From: AC-32 sp035518635
GTDB taxonomy: Bacteria; Actinomycetota; Thermoleophilia; Gaiellales; Gaiellaceae
Length of the DNA stretch: 64,000 nt
Direction of reading: 5' to 3'
NCBI GenBank assembly: GCA_035518635.1
Contig: DATIXI010000046.1
Location: 1-64,000, forward strand
Shown: positions 8,329 to 16,630 of the stretch, piece after piece
Layout: each line of letters opens with the position of its first letter
Numbering within the stretch: position 1 is the first letter of the stretch
Made by a program: the position numbers and the translations under genes
Notes under the pieces: model-generated
The model's database searches: none
What the model saw: only the letters and a program-made list of their open reading frames with translations
What the model was told of the DNA's origin: nothing

Positions 8329-8911
8329 GACGGTCCGCTCGAGCTACGAGCGGATCCGCGCTGAGCTCGGTCCTGCCGTGACGATCGTCGCGGCAACCAA
8401 GTACGTGGACGTCGACGACCTGCCCGCGCTCGCGGAGGCGGGGATCGAGGTCGTGGGGGAGAACCGCGCGCAGGATCTCGAGGCCAAGCACGCGGCCCAC
8501 GGCGACGCGTTTCGCTGGCATTTCATCGGCCACCTCCAGAGCCGGAAGGCCCCGACCGTCAACCGCCTGTGCGAGCTCTGTCACTCGCTCGCGAGCGAGT
8601 CGGCGGCGAAGCGGCTCGAGATCCCTGCGCTGGTCGAGGTCAACCTCTCCGGCGAGGAGTCGAAGTCCGGGATCCCGGAGCGCGATCTCGAGGAGTTCCT
8701 CACGCTCTACGACGACGTGCGCGGCCTGATGACGATGCCGCCCGAGACCGGCGATCCCGAGTCGTCGCGCCCCTATTTCCGCCGCCTGCGTGAGCTGGCC
8801 GAGCGCTACGGGCTGCCCGAGCTGTCGATGGGCACGAGCCAGGACTACCGCGTAGCGGCGGACGAGGGCGCCACGATGGTCCGCCTGGGATCTGTGCTGT
8901 ACGCCGGCTGA
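8309..8911 (+). CDS. YggS/YlmE-type PLP homeostasis protein
   Basis: 200 aa alanine-racemase-like TIM barrel that binds PLP (PLPBP family). The PLP lysine is Lys31 in VAATKYVD; GENRAQDLEAK, FIGHLQSRK, VNLSGEESKSG and MGTSQDYRVAADEG are all family landmarks. The N-terminus is shorter than usual. The only sensible start is the TTG at 8309, giving a 20-nt overlap with pgeF. Its role is vitamin B6/amino-acid homeostasis without a known reaction. Confidence 0.85.
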   Translation: MSPISTETVRSSYERIRAELGPAVTIVAATKYVDVDDLPALAEAGIEVVGENRAQDLEAKHAAHGDAFRWHFIGHLQSRKAPTVNRLCELCHSLASESAAKRLEIPALVEVNLSGEESKSGIPERDLEEFLTLYDDVRGLMTMPPETGDPESSRPYFRRLRELAERYGLPELSMGTSQDYRVAADEGATMVRLGSVLYAG

Positions 8912-8929
8912 GGCTTCGCTTGCGATGCC
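8912..8929. repeat. Intergenic palindrome, copy 2
   Basis: GGCTTCGCTTGCGATGCC begins one base after the stop of the YggS-like gene and is nearly identical to the element at 2424. The core TCGCTTGCGA recurs in inverted form at 15847 and 37424. Confidence 0.45.
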
Positions 8930-9033
8930 GACCCGAGGCCGGGCCGGCCCCGCCGGCGCGGCCGTTCAACGCACCGTCCATGGTTCCAAGCGGCTTTCCC
9001 TCCCCCCGCGGTTGCGTCTAACATCCGCGAATC

Positions 9034-9582
9034 ATGGGTTTCGGAGACGTGTGGAACCGCACGCTCGTCTACTTCGGGATCGCCGAGGAAGAGGACGAGT
9101 GGGACGAGGACGGCTACCTCACCGAGGAGAACCTCGAGCGCACGTACAGCGAGCGTCCGAACGTCCGCCGCCTGGCGCCGCCCCAGGGACGACGGCAGGA
9201 CTTCGACGACTGGACCGATCCGGAGCCCGAGGAATCGGCTCCGAAGACCGCGGTGCTCCGCCCGCGCGGCCGCCGCAGTGACGGCGTCGTCCAGGCGGTG
9301 CCGTCGGTGCAGGTACACCTCGTCGTCCCGCGCAGCTTCAACGACGCGCAGCAGATCGCGGACAAGTTCAAGGACTCGGTCCCGGTCATCCTCAACCTCC
9401 AGAGCTCCGACCAGGAGCTCTCGAAGCGCCTGATCGACTTCACGAGCGGCCTCACGTACGCGCTCGACGGCGGCATGCAGCGCGTCGCCGACAAGGTCTT
9501 CCTCCTGACTCCGCGCAACGTCGAGGTCTCGGCGGAGGAGCGCGCGCGGCTGGTCGAGCGAGGCTTCTTCAACCAGGCCTAG
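9034..9582 (+). CDS. sepF: Cell division protein SepF
   Basis: 182 aa. The N-terminal amphipathic segment MGFGDVWNRTLVYFGI fits the SepF membrane anchor. It is followed by an acidic/proline linker (about 17-95) and the C-terminal FtsZ-binding domain beginning VHLVVPRSFNDAQQIADKF, with LIDFTSGLTYALDG and VFLLTPRNVEV. SepF tethers FtsZ to the membrane, which matters in actinobacteria lacking FtsA. A TAACAT box at 9019-9024 lies 9 nt before the ATG and there is no Shine-Dalgarno sequence. It is followed by yggT and divIVA. Confidence 0.95.
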   Translation: MGFGDVWNRTLVYFGIAEEEDEWDEDGYLTEENLERTYSERPNVRRLAPPQGRRQDFDDWTDPEPEESAPKTAVLRPRGRRSDGVVQAVPSVQVHLVVPRSFNDAQQIADKFKDSVPVILNLQSSDQELSKRLIDFTSGLTYALDGGMQRVADKVFLLTPRNVEVSAEERARLVERGFFNQA

Positions 9583-9640
9583 GAACAGCGGTGAGCTCGG
9601 GGAGCTCGGCGCCCAGGCGCCGCTCGCGGCGCCGCTCTCA

Positions 9641-9665
9641 GGGCGTCCGGCTTGGCCGGTCGCCC
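9641..9665 (+). terminator. Hairpin after sepF
   Basis: GGGCG-T-CCGGC-TTG-GCCGG-T-CGCCC forms a 10-bp stem with one T-T mismatch and a 3-nt loop, 59 nt after the sepF stop. There is no U-run. Confidence 0.45.
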
Positions 9666-9731
9666 GTCTGAAATGGCCGGTCGATGCGCTGGAGTCAAGG
9701 ACTAACGCTCGAGGACGCGAATTCGCGCCTG

Positions 9732-10034
9732 ATGGCCACCTTTGCGGTCGCAGCGGACGCTGCCACACGGGCGAACCACTTCATCGACGTCTTCATCTAC
9801 GTCTACGTCCTGCTGATCTTCGTCTACATCCTGACGTCGTGGGTGCGGATGCCCTACTCGACCTGGATCAGCCGGCTCGTCGAGTTCCTGCGAGACGTGT
9901 GCGAGCCGTACCTGAGGCTGTTCCGGCGGATCCTCCCGCGGACCGGCCCGCTCGACCTCTCGCCGGTGGTGGCCATCTTCTTCCTGTTCCTGCTGAAGGC
10001 CGTGATCGACCGGCTCTTCAACAGCTTCTCCTAG
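9732..10034 (+). CDS. YggT family membrane protein
   Basis: 100 aa from the ATG at 9732; the ATG at 9684 would add 16 residues that do not resemble the family, but it cannot be excluded. Two hydrophobic segments (about 15-35 and 75-95) bracket the family core SWVRMPYSTWISRLVEFL and CEPYLRLFRRILP. YggT/YlmG proteins sit in the membrane beside the division apparatus and are linked to osmotic stress or septum placement. The spacing of 12 nt to divIVA indicates an operon. Confidence 0.8.
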   Translation: MATFAVAADAATRANHFIDVFIYVYVLLIFVYILTSWVRMPYSTWISRLVEFLRDVCEPYLRLFRRILPRTGPLDLSPVVAIFFLFLLKAVIDRLFNSFS

Positions 10035-10046
10035 GAGGGGATCGAC

Positions 10047-10472
10047 ATGACCATTACACCGGTAGAGCTCCACCACATCGGTTTCAAGCGAGGGCCGTTC
10101 GGCTATCGCCGTCGGCCGGTGGACGAGTTGCTCGGGGAGATCGAGCAGTCGTTCGAGGACGTCTGGCGCGAGCGGGCCGAGTTCGCCGACCGCATCGAGC
10201 AGCTCCAGTCGGAGCTCACGAGGCACCGCGAGCTCGAGACGCTCCTGCGCACGACGCTCGTTTCGGCGGAACGCTCGGCGCACGAGATGAAGGCCCAGGC
10301 CAAGACCCAGGCCGAGCTGATCGTCGAGGAGGCTCACGCGGAGGCCCGTGCGGTGACGCGTGCCGCGGCGGCCGAGCGCGAGCGCCTGATCGCCGAGGCG
10401 CGCAGGGTGCGTGCGCTGCTCGAGGCGGCACTGGATGCCGCCGAGGACGCCTCGGAGGCTGAAGCTGCCTGA
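10047..10472 (+). CDS. divIVA: DivIVA-domain protein
   Basis: 141 aa. The N-terminal PVELHHIGFKRGPFGYRR is the DivIVA membrane-curvature head (normally F-x-x-GYD, here FGYRRRPVDELL). A continuous coiled coil rich in Glu/Ala/Arg runs from about 35 to 135. It is shorter than Wag31-type polar scaffolds. A good Shine-Dalgarno AGGAGGGG precedes the ATG by 6 nt, unlike many leaderless genes here. Expected role: pole or septum scaffold, or recruitment of wall synthesis. Confidence 0.85.
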   Translation: MTITPVELHHIGFKRGPFGYRRRPVDELLGEIEQSFEDVWRERAEFADRIEQLQSELTRHRELETLLRTTLVSAERSAHEMKAQAKTQAELIVEEAHAEARAVTRAAAAERERLIAEARRVRALLEAALDAAEDASEAEAA

Positions 10473-10590
10473 CCGTCTAACGACCTGATCCCGCTGGGGC
10501 TGGGCGAGGCGGATGTCCTCCCCCAACAAAGCTCCAAATCAGGCCATTTCGTCCCCCGGCCAGAGACAGCCGTAAGCCCGAGGGGAAACC

Positions 10591-10596
10591 TATACT
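10591..10596 (+). promoter_or_regulatory. Minus-10 box of a leaderless promoter (DUF167 operon)
   Basis: TATACT, with 7 nt to the ATG at 10604, places the transcript start at or next to the start codon. No Shine-Dalgarno sequence is present. Confidence 0.55.
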
Positions 10597-10603
10597 TGAG
10601 CCC

Positions 10604-10897
10604 ATGGAACCCTCGGCCCGCGTTCGGCTCCGCGTCTCTCCGGGTTCGCGTGGAACGGAGATCGTCGGTCGCCAGGGAGACGGCTGGAAGGTCCGCGTCG
10701 CGGCCTCTCCGGAGCGTGGCCGTGCGAATGACGCCGTGATCAAGCTCCTCTCGCGGGAGCTGAAGATCCCACGCCGATCGGTCTCGATCGTCTCCGGGCA
10801 CGCCGCGCGGGAGAAAGTCATCCGCGTGGCAGGCATCGACGACGCCGAGAGCGAGCGGCGGCTCACGCGCTCGGTCAAAAAAGCGGACGGCCGATGA
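10604..10897 (+). CDS. DUF167 (YggU-like) family protein
   Basis: 97 aa small alpha/beta protein of the YggU/DUF167 family: RVRLRVSPGSRGTEIVG at the N-terminus, the central GWKVRVAASPERGRAND and the following ELKIPRRSVSIVSGHAARE motif. No catalytic function is established for the family. The genes for it, the DksA-like protein, lspA and rluD form a chain joined by 4-nt overlaps. Confidence 0.85.
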   Translation: MEPSARVRLRVSPGSRGTEIVGRQGDGWKVRVAASPERGRANDAVIKLLSRELKIPRRSVSIVSGHAAREKVIRVAGIDDAESERRLTRSVKKADGR

Positions 10898-11262
10898 GCG
10901 CTGCGATCGACACCGAGCGCTTCCGCAGGCGGCTGCTCGACGACCGCGCGCGCGCCGAGGGGGCGCTGGCCTACCTCCACGAGGACAACCCGGGCTCGAT
11001 GGAGGACGAGACGCAGGAGATCCCGAGCGACAACCATCCCGGAGACGTCGCCACGATCACGTTCGACCGGGAGATCGACTACACGCTCGAGGAGAACGAG
11101 GAGCGCCTGCTCGCCGAGATCGACAGCGCGCTGCAGCGCATCGACGACGGCACGTTCGGCGTCTGCCAGGCCTGCGGGAATCCGATCGGCGCGGAGCGCC
11201 TGGAGGCGGTGCCGTACACGACGCAGTGCATCGACTGCAAGCGCAGGGAGGAGCGGGGGTGA
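10894..11262 (+). CDS. DksA/TraR family C4 zinc-finger protein
   Basis: 122 aa. The acidic helical N-terminal part includes DNHPGDVATITFDRE. The C-terminal C4 zinc finger has CQACG and CIDCKRREE. DksA/TraR proteins bind the RNA polymerase secondary channel; in B. subtilis the related YteA/YocK proteins are of unknown role. The ATGA overlap with the DUF167 gene and GTGA overlap with lspA show coupled translation. Confidence 0.85.
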   Translation: MSAAIDTERFRRRLLDDRARAEGALAYLHEDNPGSMEDETQEIPSDNHPGDVATITFDREIDYTLEENEERLLAEIDSALQRIDDGTFGVCQACGNPIGAERLEAVPYTTQCIDCKRREERG

Positions 11263-11810
11263 CGGAGCCCGCGTCGCGGACGCTCGACGTCCGCGTGGGG
11301 TCGAGCACGGACGCGCTGACGCCCGTCTCGAGCGTGCAGCGCTCGTTCGCGGCCGGGGCCGTCCAGTGGGCCGAGCTCGGCGTCGTCGTGCTGGCGGCGA
11401 TCGCCGCCGACCAGCTGACGAAGCTGATCGTCTCGAGCCAGCTCGAGCTCGGCGAGTCGCTGCACGTCATCGGCCCGTTCTCGATCCACCACGTCCAGAA
11501 CTCGGGGATCGCGTTCGGCCTGTTCGCGAGCGCGACCGTCATCGTGACCGCGCTGACCGCGCTGGCAGTGGGGTGGATGCTCGTCTTCTTCGCCCGCTCG
11601 GGAGCGCGCCATCCGGTGCTTCCCGTCGCCCTGGGGCTGCTGATCGGCGGCTCCACCTCGAACCTGATCGACCGGATCCGGCTCGGGCACGTGACCGACT
11701 TCCTCGACCTGCGCTACTGGCCGGCGTTCAACCTCGCCGACTCCTTCATCGTGATCGGAGTCGCGATCCTCTTCATCGCGCTCGTCGTCGGCGAGACCCG
11801 AAAGACCTGA
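11259..11810 (+). CDS. lspA: Lipoprotein signal peptidase (signal peptidase II)
   Basis: 183 aa integral membrane aspartyl protease that removes signal peptides from diacylglyceryl-prolipoproteins. Four hydrophobic segments are visible. The catalytic aspartates lie in SNLIDRIRLGHVTDF and FNLADSFI, and the substrate-side ADQLTK is near residue 50. The GTG at 11259 overlaps the DksA-like stop by 4 nt and is chosen over the in-frame GTG at 11226, which lies deep in the preceding gene. Confidence 0.95.
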   Translation: MTEPASRTLDVRVGSSTDALTPVSSVQRSFAAGAVQWAELGVVVLAAIAADQLTKLIVSSQLELGESLHVIGPFSIHHVQNSGIAFGLFASATVIVTALTALAVGWMLVFFARSGARHPVLPVALGLLIGGSTSNLIDRIRLGHVTDFLDLRYWPAFNLADSFIVIGVAILFIALVVGETRKT

Positions 11811-12718
11811 CGAAGCTCGTCGTCCCGGAAGCGGCGGCCGGGGAGCGGCTCGACCGGTTTCTCGCCTCCTTGCCCGAGGTGGGCACGCGCGCCGCCGCCG
11901 AACGGCTGGTCGAAGGCGGTGGGGCGCTCCTCGACGGCGAGGCGAAGCCGAAGAGCCACCGGCTCGCTGGTGGGGAGGAGCTGGTCTTCGAGCCGCCGGA
12001 GAGAAACGCCGGCCCGCTGGAGGCGGAGGAGCTGCCGCTGCGGATCGCCTACGAGGACGAGCATCTCCTCGTGGTGGACAAGCCGGCAGGGATCGTCGTC
12101 CATCCGGCACCCGGGCACTCGACGGGAACGCTCGTCCACGGGCTCCTCGGTCGCACGGCAGGTGGTGACGTCCCGGAGCGCCCCGGAATCGTCCACCGGA
12201 TCGATCGCGACACGTCGGGCCTGCTCGTCGTCGCGCGCACCGAGGAGGCGTACCGCGGGCTCCGGAACCTCGTGCGTCGGCATGCGCTCGAGCGGCGCTA
12301 CAAGGCGCTCGTGCGGGGGCGCCCCCGCTCGTGGCGGGGCCGCATCGAGGCGCCGATCGGCCGCGATCGGAACGACCCGACCAGGATGTCGCTCGACACC
12401 GAGAGCCCGCGCGAGGCCGTCACGCACTTCGAGGTCGAGGAGCTCCTCGACCGGCACGCGCTGCTTGATGTCCGCCTCGAGACGGGCCGCACCCACCAGA
12501 TTCGCGTCCACCTGGCCGCGATCGGCCTCCCGGTGGTCGGCGACCCCGTCTACGGCGTCCCGGACCCTGAGCTCGAGCGCCAGTTCCTCCACGCCTGGCG
12601 GCTTGCCTTCCCGCACCCGGTGAGCGGAGAGCAAGTCGAGGCCGAGTCGCCGCTGCCGCCCGAGCTCGAGGCGGCTCTCGCCCGCGTCCGGGCAGCAGCT
12701 AGACTTTCGCGACCCTGA
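11807..12718 (+). CDS. rluD: RluA/RluD family pseudouridine synthase, apparent CTG start
   Basis: 303 aa. An N-terminal S4 RNA-binding domain (about 10-70) is followed by the RluA catalytic domain with the conserved Asp in GIVHRIDRDTSGLLVVA, plus GRTHQIRVHLA and VVGDPVYG. It modifies uridines in 23S rRNA or tRNA. The protein must begin near LTKLVVPEAAAGERLDRF, but no ATG/GTG/TTG is available there. The codon overlapping the lspA stop is CTG (11807) in a CTGA arrangement parallel to the ATGA/GTGA overlaps seen elsewhere, so CTG initiation is inferred. Confidence 0.85.
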   Translation: MTKLVVPEAAAGERLDRFLASLPEVGTRAAAERLVEGGGALLDGEAKPKSHRLAGGEELVFEPPERNAGPLEAEELPLRIAYEDEHLLVVDKPAGIVVHPAPGHSTGTLVHGLLGRTAGGDVPERPGIVHRIDRDTSGLLVVARTEEAYRGLRNLVRRHALERRYKALVRGRPRSWRGRIEAPIGRDRNDPTRMSLDTESPREAVTHFEVEELLDRHALLDVRLETGRTHQIRVHLAAIGLPVVGDPVYGVPDPELERQFLHAWRLAFPHPVSGEQVEAESPLPPELEAALARVRAAARLSRP

Positions 12719-12724
12719 CCCCCG

Positions 12725-12745
12725 ACCCGCCGGGGACGGGCGGGT
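12725..12745 (+). terminator. Hairpin after rluD / in the rpsB leader
   Basis: ACCCGCC and GGCGGGT pair around a 7-nt loop, 7 nt after the rluD stop. It could be a terminator or part of the rpsB leader. A possible minus-10 box for rpsB, TAGACT, lies upstream at 12700-12705 inside rluD. Confidence 0.4.
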
Positions 12746-12825
12746 GGCGGTGCCGGCAAGACGGAACGCCGGTTCCACCCGACTCCCGGCGGCGACACGA
12801 CTCAAACCAGAGAAAGGATCAGAAG

Positions 12826-13629
12826 GTGTCCGTCGTAAGCATGCGAGAGCTCCTGGAGGCCGGAGTCCACTTCGGTCACCAGACCCGCCGCTGGAACCCG
12901 AAGATGAAGCGCTTCATCTTCGCGGAGCGCGGCGGCATCTACATCATCGACCTCCAGCAGTCGCAACAGCTGCTCGGGGAGGCGCACGACTTCGCCCGCA
13001 ACCTCGCGGAGCGGAACGGGACAGTGCTCTTCGTCGGCACGAAGAAGCAGGCGCAGGACGCGATCGAGGAGCAGGCGAAGCGCGTGGAGATGCCCTACGT
13101 CAACCACCGCTGGCTCGGCGGCCTGCTCACGAACTGGCGCACGATCTCCGAGCGGATCGAGCGCCTCCACGAGCTGCGGCGTCTGCGCGACGAGGGCCAG
13201 CTCGACCTGCTTCCTCCCAAGGAGCGGATGGCCATGCAGAGCGAGCTCGAGAAGCTCGACATGAACCTCGGGGGCGTCGCGGACATGCGCACGCAGCCCG
13301 ACGCGGTCTTCGTCGTCGACCTGCGCAAGGAGCAGCTCGCGGTGCGGGAGGCGCGCCGTCTGAACCTGCCGATCATCGCGCTCGTGGACACGAACTGCGA
13401 CCCGGACGAGGCCGACTACGTGATCCCCGGCAACGACGACGCGATCCGCTCGTGCGGTCTCGTCGTGCGGGCGATCGCCGACGGGATCGCGGCCGGCAAG
13501 GCGAAGGCGACGCCGGCGGACTTCACGCCGTCGGCAGAAGAGGAGCAGGCCGAGACCATCGAGGATGCGCCTGCAGAGGAAGAGCAGCCGCAGCCCGAGG
13601 CGGCGCCCGTTGTGGGTGAGCCCGAATGA
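12826..13629 (+). CDS. rpsB: 30S ribosomal protein S2
   Basis: 267 aa. S2 signatures: ELLEAGVHFGHQTRRWNPKM at the start, FVGTKKQAQ, YVNHRWLGGLLTNW and PIIALVDTNCDPDEADYVIPGNDD split over 178-202. The C-terminal tail is acidic and Glu/Pro/Ala-rich, as in other actinobacteria. The GTG start has AAAGGA upstream. The leader of about 100 nt may carry autogenous control, as known for rpsB-tsf, but no specific motif was recognised. It overlaps tsf by 4 nt. Confidence 0.97.
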   Translation: MSVVSMRELLEAGVHFGHQTRRWNPKMKRFIFAERGGIYIIDLQQSQQLLGEAHDFARNLAERNGTVLFVGTKKQAQDAIEEQAKRVEMPYVNHRWLGGLLTNWRTISERIERLHELRRLRDEGQLDLLPPKERMAMQSELEKLDMNLGGVADMRTQPDAVFVVDLRKEQLAVREARRLNLPIIALVDTNCDPDEADYVIPGNDDAIRSCGLVVRAIADGIAAGKAKATPADFTPSAEEEQAETIEDAPAEEEQPQPEAAPVVGEPE

Positions 13630-14429
13630 GCGCCACCGACATCTCCGCCAACCTGGTCAAGCAGCTCCGCGACGAGACGGGCGCCGGGATGATGGATTGC
13701 AAGCGCGCCCTCGAGGAGTCGGGCGGCGACCTCGAGGCGGCCAAGCGGCTTCTGCGGGAGCGCGGCATCGCCGCCGCCGGGAAGAAGGCCGGGCGCGAGA
13801 CGACCGAGGGCGAGGTCCTGGCGACCGTGTCCGGGAGCGTCGGTGCGCTCGCCGCGATCGGCTGCGAGACGGAACCGGTCTCCAAGAACGAGGAGTTCCT
13901 CGGCTTTGCCGAGGCGGTGCTCGAAGCGGTGGAGGCCGAGGGCCCGGAGGCCGCGGGAGGCCTCGAGGAGAAGCGGCTCGAGCTGATCGGCCGGCTCGGC
14001 GAGAACATCGAGCTCCGCGGCGCCGCGCGCATGGAGGCGGGCGAGGGCGAGGTGCTCGCCGAGTACGTGCACCCGCCGGCGAACAAGATCGGCGTCCTCG
14101 TCCGCGTGCGAGGGGGCGAGCCCCCCACGGCGCGCAGGCTCGCGATGCACATCTCGTTCGCCGCGCCGCGCTACCTGACCGTCGACGAGATCCCCGAGGA
14201 GGAGCTGGCCTCGGAGCGGGCGATCTACGAGCAGCAGGACGACGTCAAGGACAAGCCGGAGGAGGTCCGCGCCAAGATCGTCGAGGGGCGGCTGCGCAAG
14301 GAGTTCCTCGCGACGGCCACGCTGGCCGAGCAGCCGTGGATCCACGACACCGCGAAGAGCGTGGCACAGGCTCTCTCGGACGAGGGAGCCGAGGCGCTCG
14401 AGTTCGTCCGCTACGCGCTCGCGGAGTGA
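13626..14429 (+). CDS. tsf: Elongation factor Ts
   Basis: 267 aa guanine-nucleotide exchange factor for EF-Tu. The N-terminal UBA-like domain has VKQLRDETGAGMMDCKRALE, and the core contains ETEPVSKNEEF and AAPRYLT. The length matches actinobacterial EF-Ts. It is translationally coupled to rpsB (ATGA) and to pyrH (GTGA). Confidence 0.97.
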   Translation: MSATDISANLVKQLRDETGAGMMDCKRALEESGGDLEAAKRLLRERGIAAAGKKAGRETTEGEVLATVSGSVGALAAIGCETEPVSKNEEFLGFAEAVLEAVEAEGPEAAGGLEEKRLELIGRLGENIELRGAARMEAGEGEVLAEYVHPPANKIGVLVRVRGGEPPTARRLAMHISFAAPRYLTVDEIPEEELASERAIYEQQDDVKDKPEEVRAKIVEGRLRKEFLATATLAEQPWIHDTAKSVAQALSDEGAEALEFVRYALAE

Positions 14430-15190
14430 GCAAGGCGGTCACAGAGCAGAAAGGCGCCGCCGCCGAGGGCGAAGCACGGCCGGTCTTCCACCGGGTGCTG
14501 CTGAAGCTCTCGGGCGAGGCCTTGATGGGCGACAAGGAATACGGCCTCGACCCGGGACGGATCGTCTCCCTGTCCGACGAGATCGTCGGCGTCCAGGAGA
14601 GCGGGGTCGAGCTGGCGATCGTCGTCGGGGCCGGGAACATCTACCGCGGGATCGAGGCGGCGGCCGATGGGATGGACCGCGCCACCGCCGACTACGCCGG
14701 GATGCTCGCCACGTTGCTGAACGCGCTCGCCCTCCAGGACGGGCTCGAGCGGCGCGGTGTCCACACCCGCGTCATGTCCGCCCTCGCGGCGGCCGAGGTC
14801 GCGGAGCCGTACATCCGCCGCCGGGCGATCAGGCACCTCGAGAAGGGCCGCGTGGTGATCTTCGCCGCCGGCACGGGCAACCCGTTCTTCACGACCGACA
14901 CCGCTGCGGCGCTACGCGCGCTCGAGATCGGGGGCGAGGCGATCCTGATGGCCAAGCACGCGGTCGAGGGCGTCCTCGACGGCGACCCGCGCCAGGATCC
15001 GGACGCGAAGTTGATCCCGGAGATCACGCATCTCGAGGCGATCGAGCGCGGCCTGAAGGTGATGGACACGACCGCACTTTCCCTCTGCATGGACAACCGG
15101 CTCCCGATCTACGTCTTCGCACTCGAAGGCGGAAACATCCGTAAGGTGGTAGAGGGCGAGCGCGTCGGGACAATCGTCTCGACTCCCTGA
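14426..15190 (+). CDS. pyrH: UMP kinase
   Basis: 254 aa amino-acid-kinase-fold enzyme phosphorylating UMP to UDP. Motifs: VLLKLSGEALMGD (nucleotide site), VVGAGNIYRG, ATADYAGMLATLLNALALQD, GTGNPFFTTDTAAALRA and DGDPRQDPDAK. The GTG at 14426 overlaps the tsf stop by 4 nt. The additional upstream open frame lies wholly inside tsf and is ignored. Confidence 0.96.
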   Translation: MSKAVTEQKGAAAEGEARPVFHRVLLKLSGEALMGDKEYGLDPGRIVSLSDEIVGVQESGVELAIVVGAGNIYRGIEAAADGMDRATADYAGMLATLLNALALQDGLERRGVHTRVMSALAAAEVAEPYIRRRAIRHLEKGRVVIFAAGTGNPFFTTDTAAALRALEIGGEAILMAKHAVEGVLDGDPRQDPDAKLIPEITHLEAIERGLKVMDTTALSLCMDNRLPIYVFALEGGNIRKVVEGERVGTIVSTP

Positions 15191-15204
15191 CAAACGGAGG
15201 GACG

Positions 15205-15765
15205 ATGGCGATCGATGACCTGATTCAGGACGCGAACCGGCGGATGGACAAGTCGGTCGAGGCGGCCCAGGCAGAGTTCGCGACGCTGCGGACCGGCCGC
15301 GCGTCGCCTGCCCTGCTCGACCGCCTCCAGATCGACTACTACGGCCAGCAGACGCCGTTGAAGCAGCTCGCGACGATCTCCGCGCCCGAGGCGAGACTGC
15401 TGACCGTTCAGCCGTTCGACCCGAACTCGCTCGGCTCGATCGAGCGCGCGATCCAGGAGTCCGATCTCGGTGTCGTGCCCTCGAACGACGGCAAGATCAT
15501 CCGCCTGCCGATCCCGCAGCTGACCGAGGAGCGGCGCAAGGATCTCGTCAAGGTCGTGCGGCAGATGGCCGAGGACGGGCGCGTCGCGATCCGGAACGTG
15601 CGCCGGGACGTCATGCACCACCTCAAGGAGCTCGTCGACAATGGCGAGGTCGGCAGCGACGAGGAGCACCGGGCCGAGGACCACGTACAGAAGCTCACGG
15701 ACGAGCACACGCAGAGGATCGACGAGCTGCTGAAGAAGAAAGAGGCCGAGATCCTCGAAGTCTGA
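15205..15765 (+). CDS. frr: Ribosome recycling factor
   Basis: 186 aa, standard length. It splits post-termination ribosomes with EF-G. Landmarks: TLRTGRASPALLDRLQIDYY, LLTVQPFDPNSLGSIERAI, IRLPIPQLTEERRKDLVK and the C-terminal helix with DEHTQRIDELLKKKE. A strong Shine-Dalgarno ACGGAGGG precedes the ATG. Confidence 0.97.
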   Translation: MAIDDLIQDANRRMDKSVEAAQAEFATLRTGRASPALLDRLQIDYYGQQTPLKQLATISAPEARLLTVQPFDPNSLGSIERAIQESDLGVVPSNDGKIIRLPIPQLTEERRKDLVKVVRQMAEDGRVAIRNVRRDVMHHLKELVDNGEVGSDEEHRAEDHVQKLTDEHTQRIDELLKKKEAEILEV

Positions 15766-15846
15766 TCGTGACTGCGCCAGGAATGTGCTCAGAGGTCTCG
15801 ACCGGTCATTGCGGACGGACGCGCGGGCGGAGCCCACACGTCCTGA

Positions 15847-15862
15847 GGTCGCAAGCGACGCC
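15847..15862. repeat. Intergenic palindrome, copy 3
   Basis: GGTCGCAAGCGACGCC between frr and uppS. The core TCGCAAGCGA is the reverse complement of the core at 8912. The same gap has a possible minus-10 box TAGCCT (15864-15869), 4 nt before the uppS GTG. Confidence 0.45.
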
Positions 15863-15873
15863 TTAGCCTCGGC

Positions 15874-16623
15874 GTGAAGCTGCTGACCCGCATCCGTAGC
15901 CTGCGCGGCGTTCGTCCCGGAGTCGAGCCGGAGCTGCCAGAGGTCGCGAAGACGATCGCGATCATCATGGACGGCAACGGCCGCTGGGCGCGCCGCCGCG
16001 GCCTGCCCGTCGCCGCGGGCCACCGAGCCGGCACGCGGGCGCTGCGGCGCACGGTCGAGGCCGCGATCGACCTCGGCGTCGAGACACTCGTCGTCTACGC
16101 GTTCTCGACGGAGAACTGGTCCCGGCCGCCGCGCGAGGTCGACTCGCTGATGGACATCTTCGGCGAGACGATCGAACGGGAGCTGCCCGATCTCGCGCGC
16201 CAGGGCGTACGCACACGCTTCATCGGCCGCCGGGACCGCGCGCCCGCCGAGCTACAGGAGCAGATGGCCGGGCTCGAGGAGACCACGGCCGGAAACGACC
16301 GCCTCAACCTCTGGATCGCGTTCGACTACGGCGGCCGCGCGGAGCTGGTCGAGGCCGCGAGGCGGCTCGTCGAGGCCGGGATCGACCCCGCGGAGATCGA
16401 CGAGAACGTCTTCCGCGCCAGCCTCTACGCGCCGGAGCTCGCCGACCCGGACCTGCTGATCCGCACCTCGGGGGAGCTGCGGATCTCGAATTTCCTCCTC
16501 TGGCAGCTGGCCTACTCCGAGCTCGTGTTCGTCGACACGCTGTGGCCGGACTTCGGCCGCCCCGAGCTCGAGCGCGCGCTAGCCGCGTATGCGAGCAGGC
16601 GCCGCCGCTTCGGCGGCCGGTGA
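15874..16623 (+). CDS. uppS: Isoprenyl (undecaprenyl) diphosphate synthase
   Basis: 249 aa cis-prenyltransferase making the lipid carrier for wall precursors. The catalytic Asp33 is in IIMDGNGRWARRRG, followed by GHRAGTRALR, YAFSTENWSRP and the C-terminal DPDLLIRTSGELRISNFLLW and YSELVF. The GTG start is the only one that keeps the usual N-terminal region. It lies directly upstream of cdsA, as in most bacteria. Confidence 0.95.
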   Translation: MKLLTRIRSLRGVRPGVEPELPEVAKTIAIIMDGNGRWARRRGLPVAAGHRAGTRALRRTVEAAIDLGVETLVVYAFSTENWSRPPREVDSLMDIFGETIERELPDLARQGVRTRFIGRRDRAPAELQEQMAGLEETTAGNDRLNLWIAFDYGGRAELVEAARRLVEAGIDPAEIDENVFRASLYAPELADPDLLIRTSGELRISNFLLWQLAYSELVFVDTLWPDFGRPELERALAAYASRRRRFGGR

Positions 16624-16630
16624 GCCTCCG

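Noticed and set aside
13565..14425. Extended N-terminus of UMP kinase reaching into tsf
   Set aside because: The extension is the shadow frame of tsf, Arg/Gly-rich and unlike PyrH; GTG 14426 in a GTGA overlap fits.
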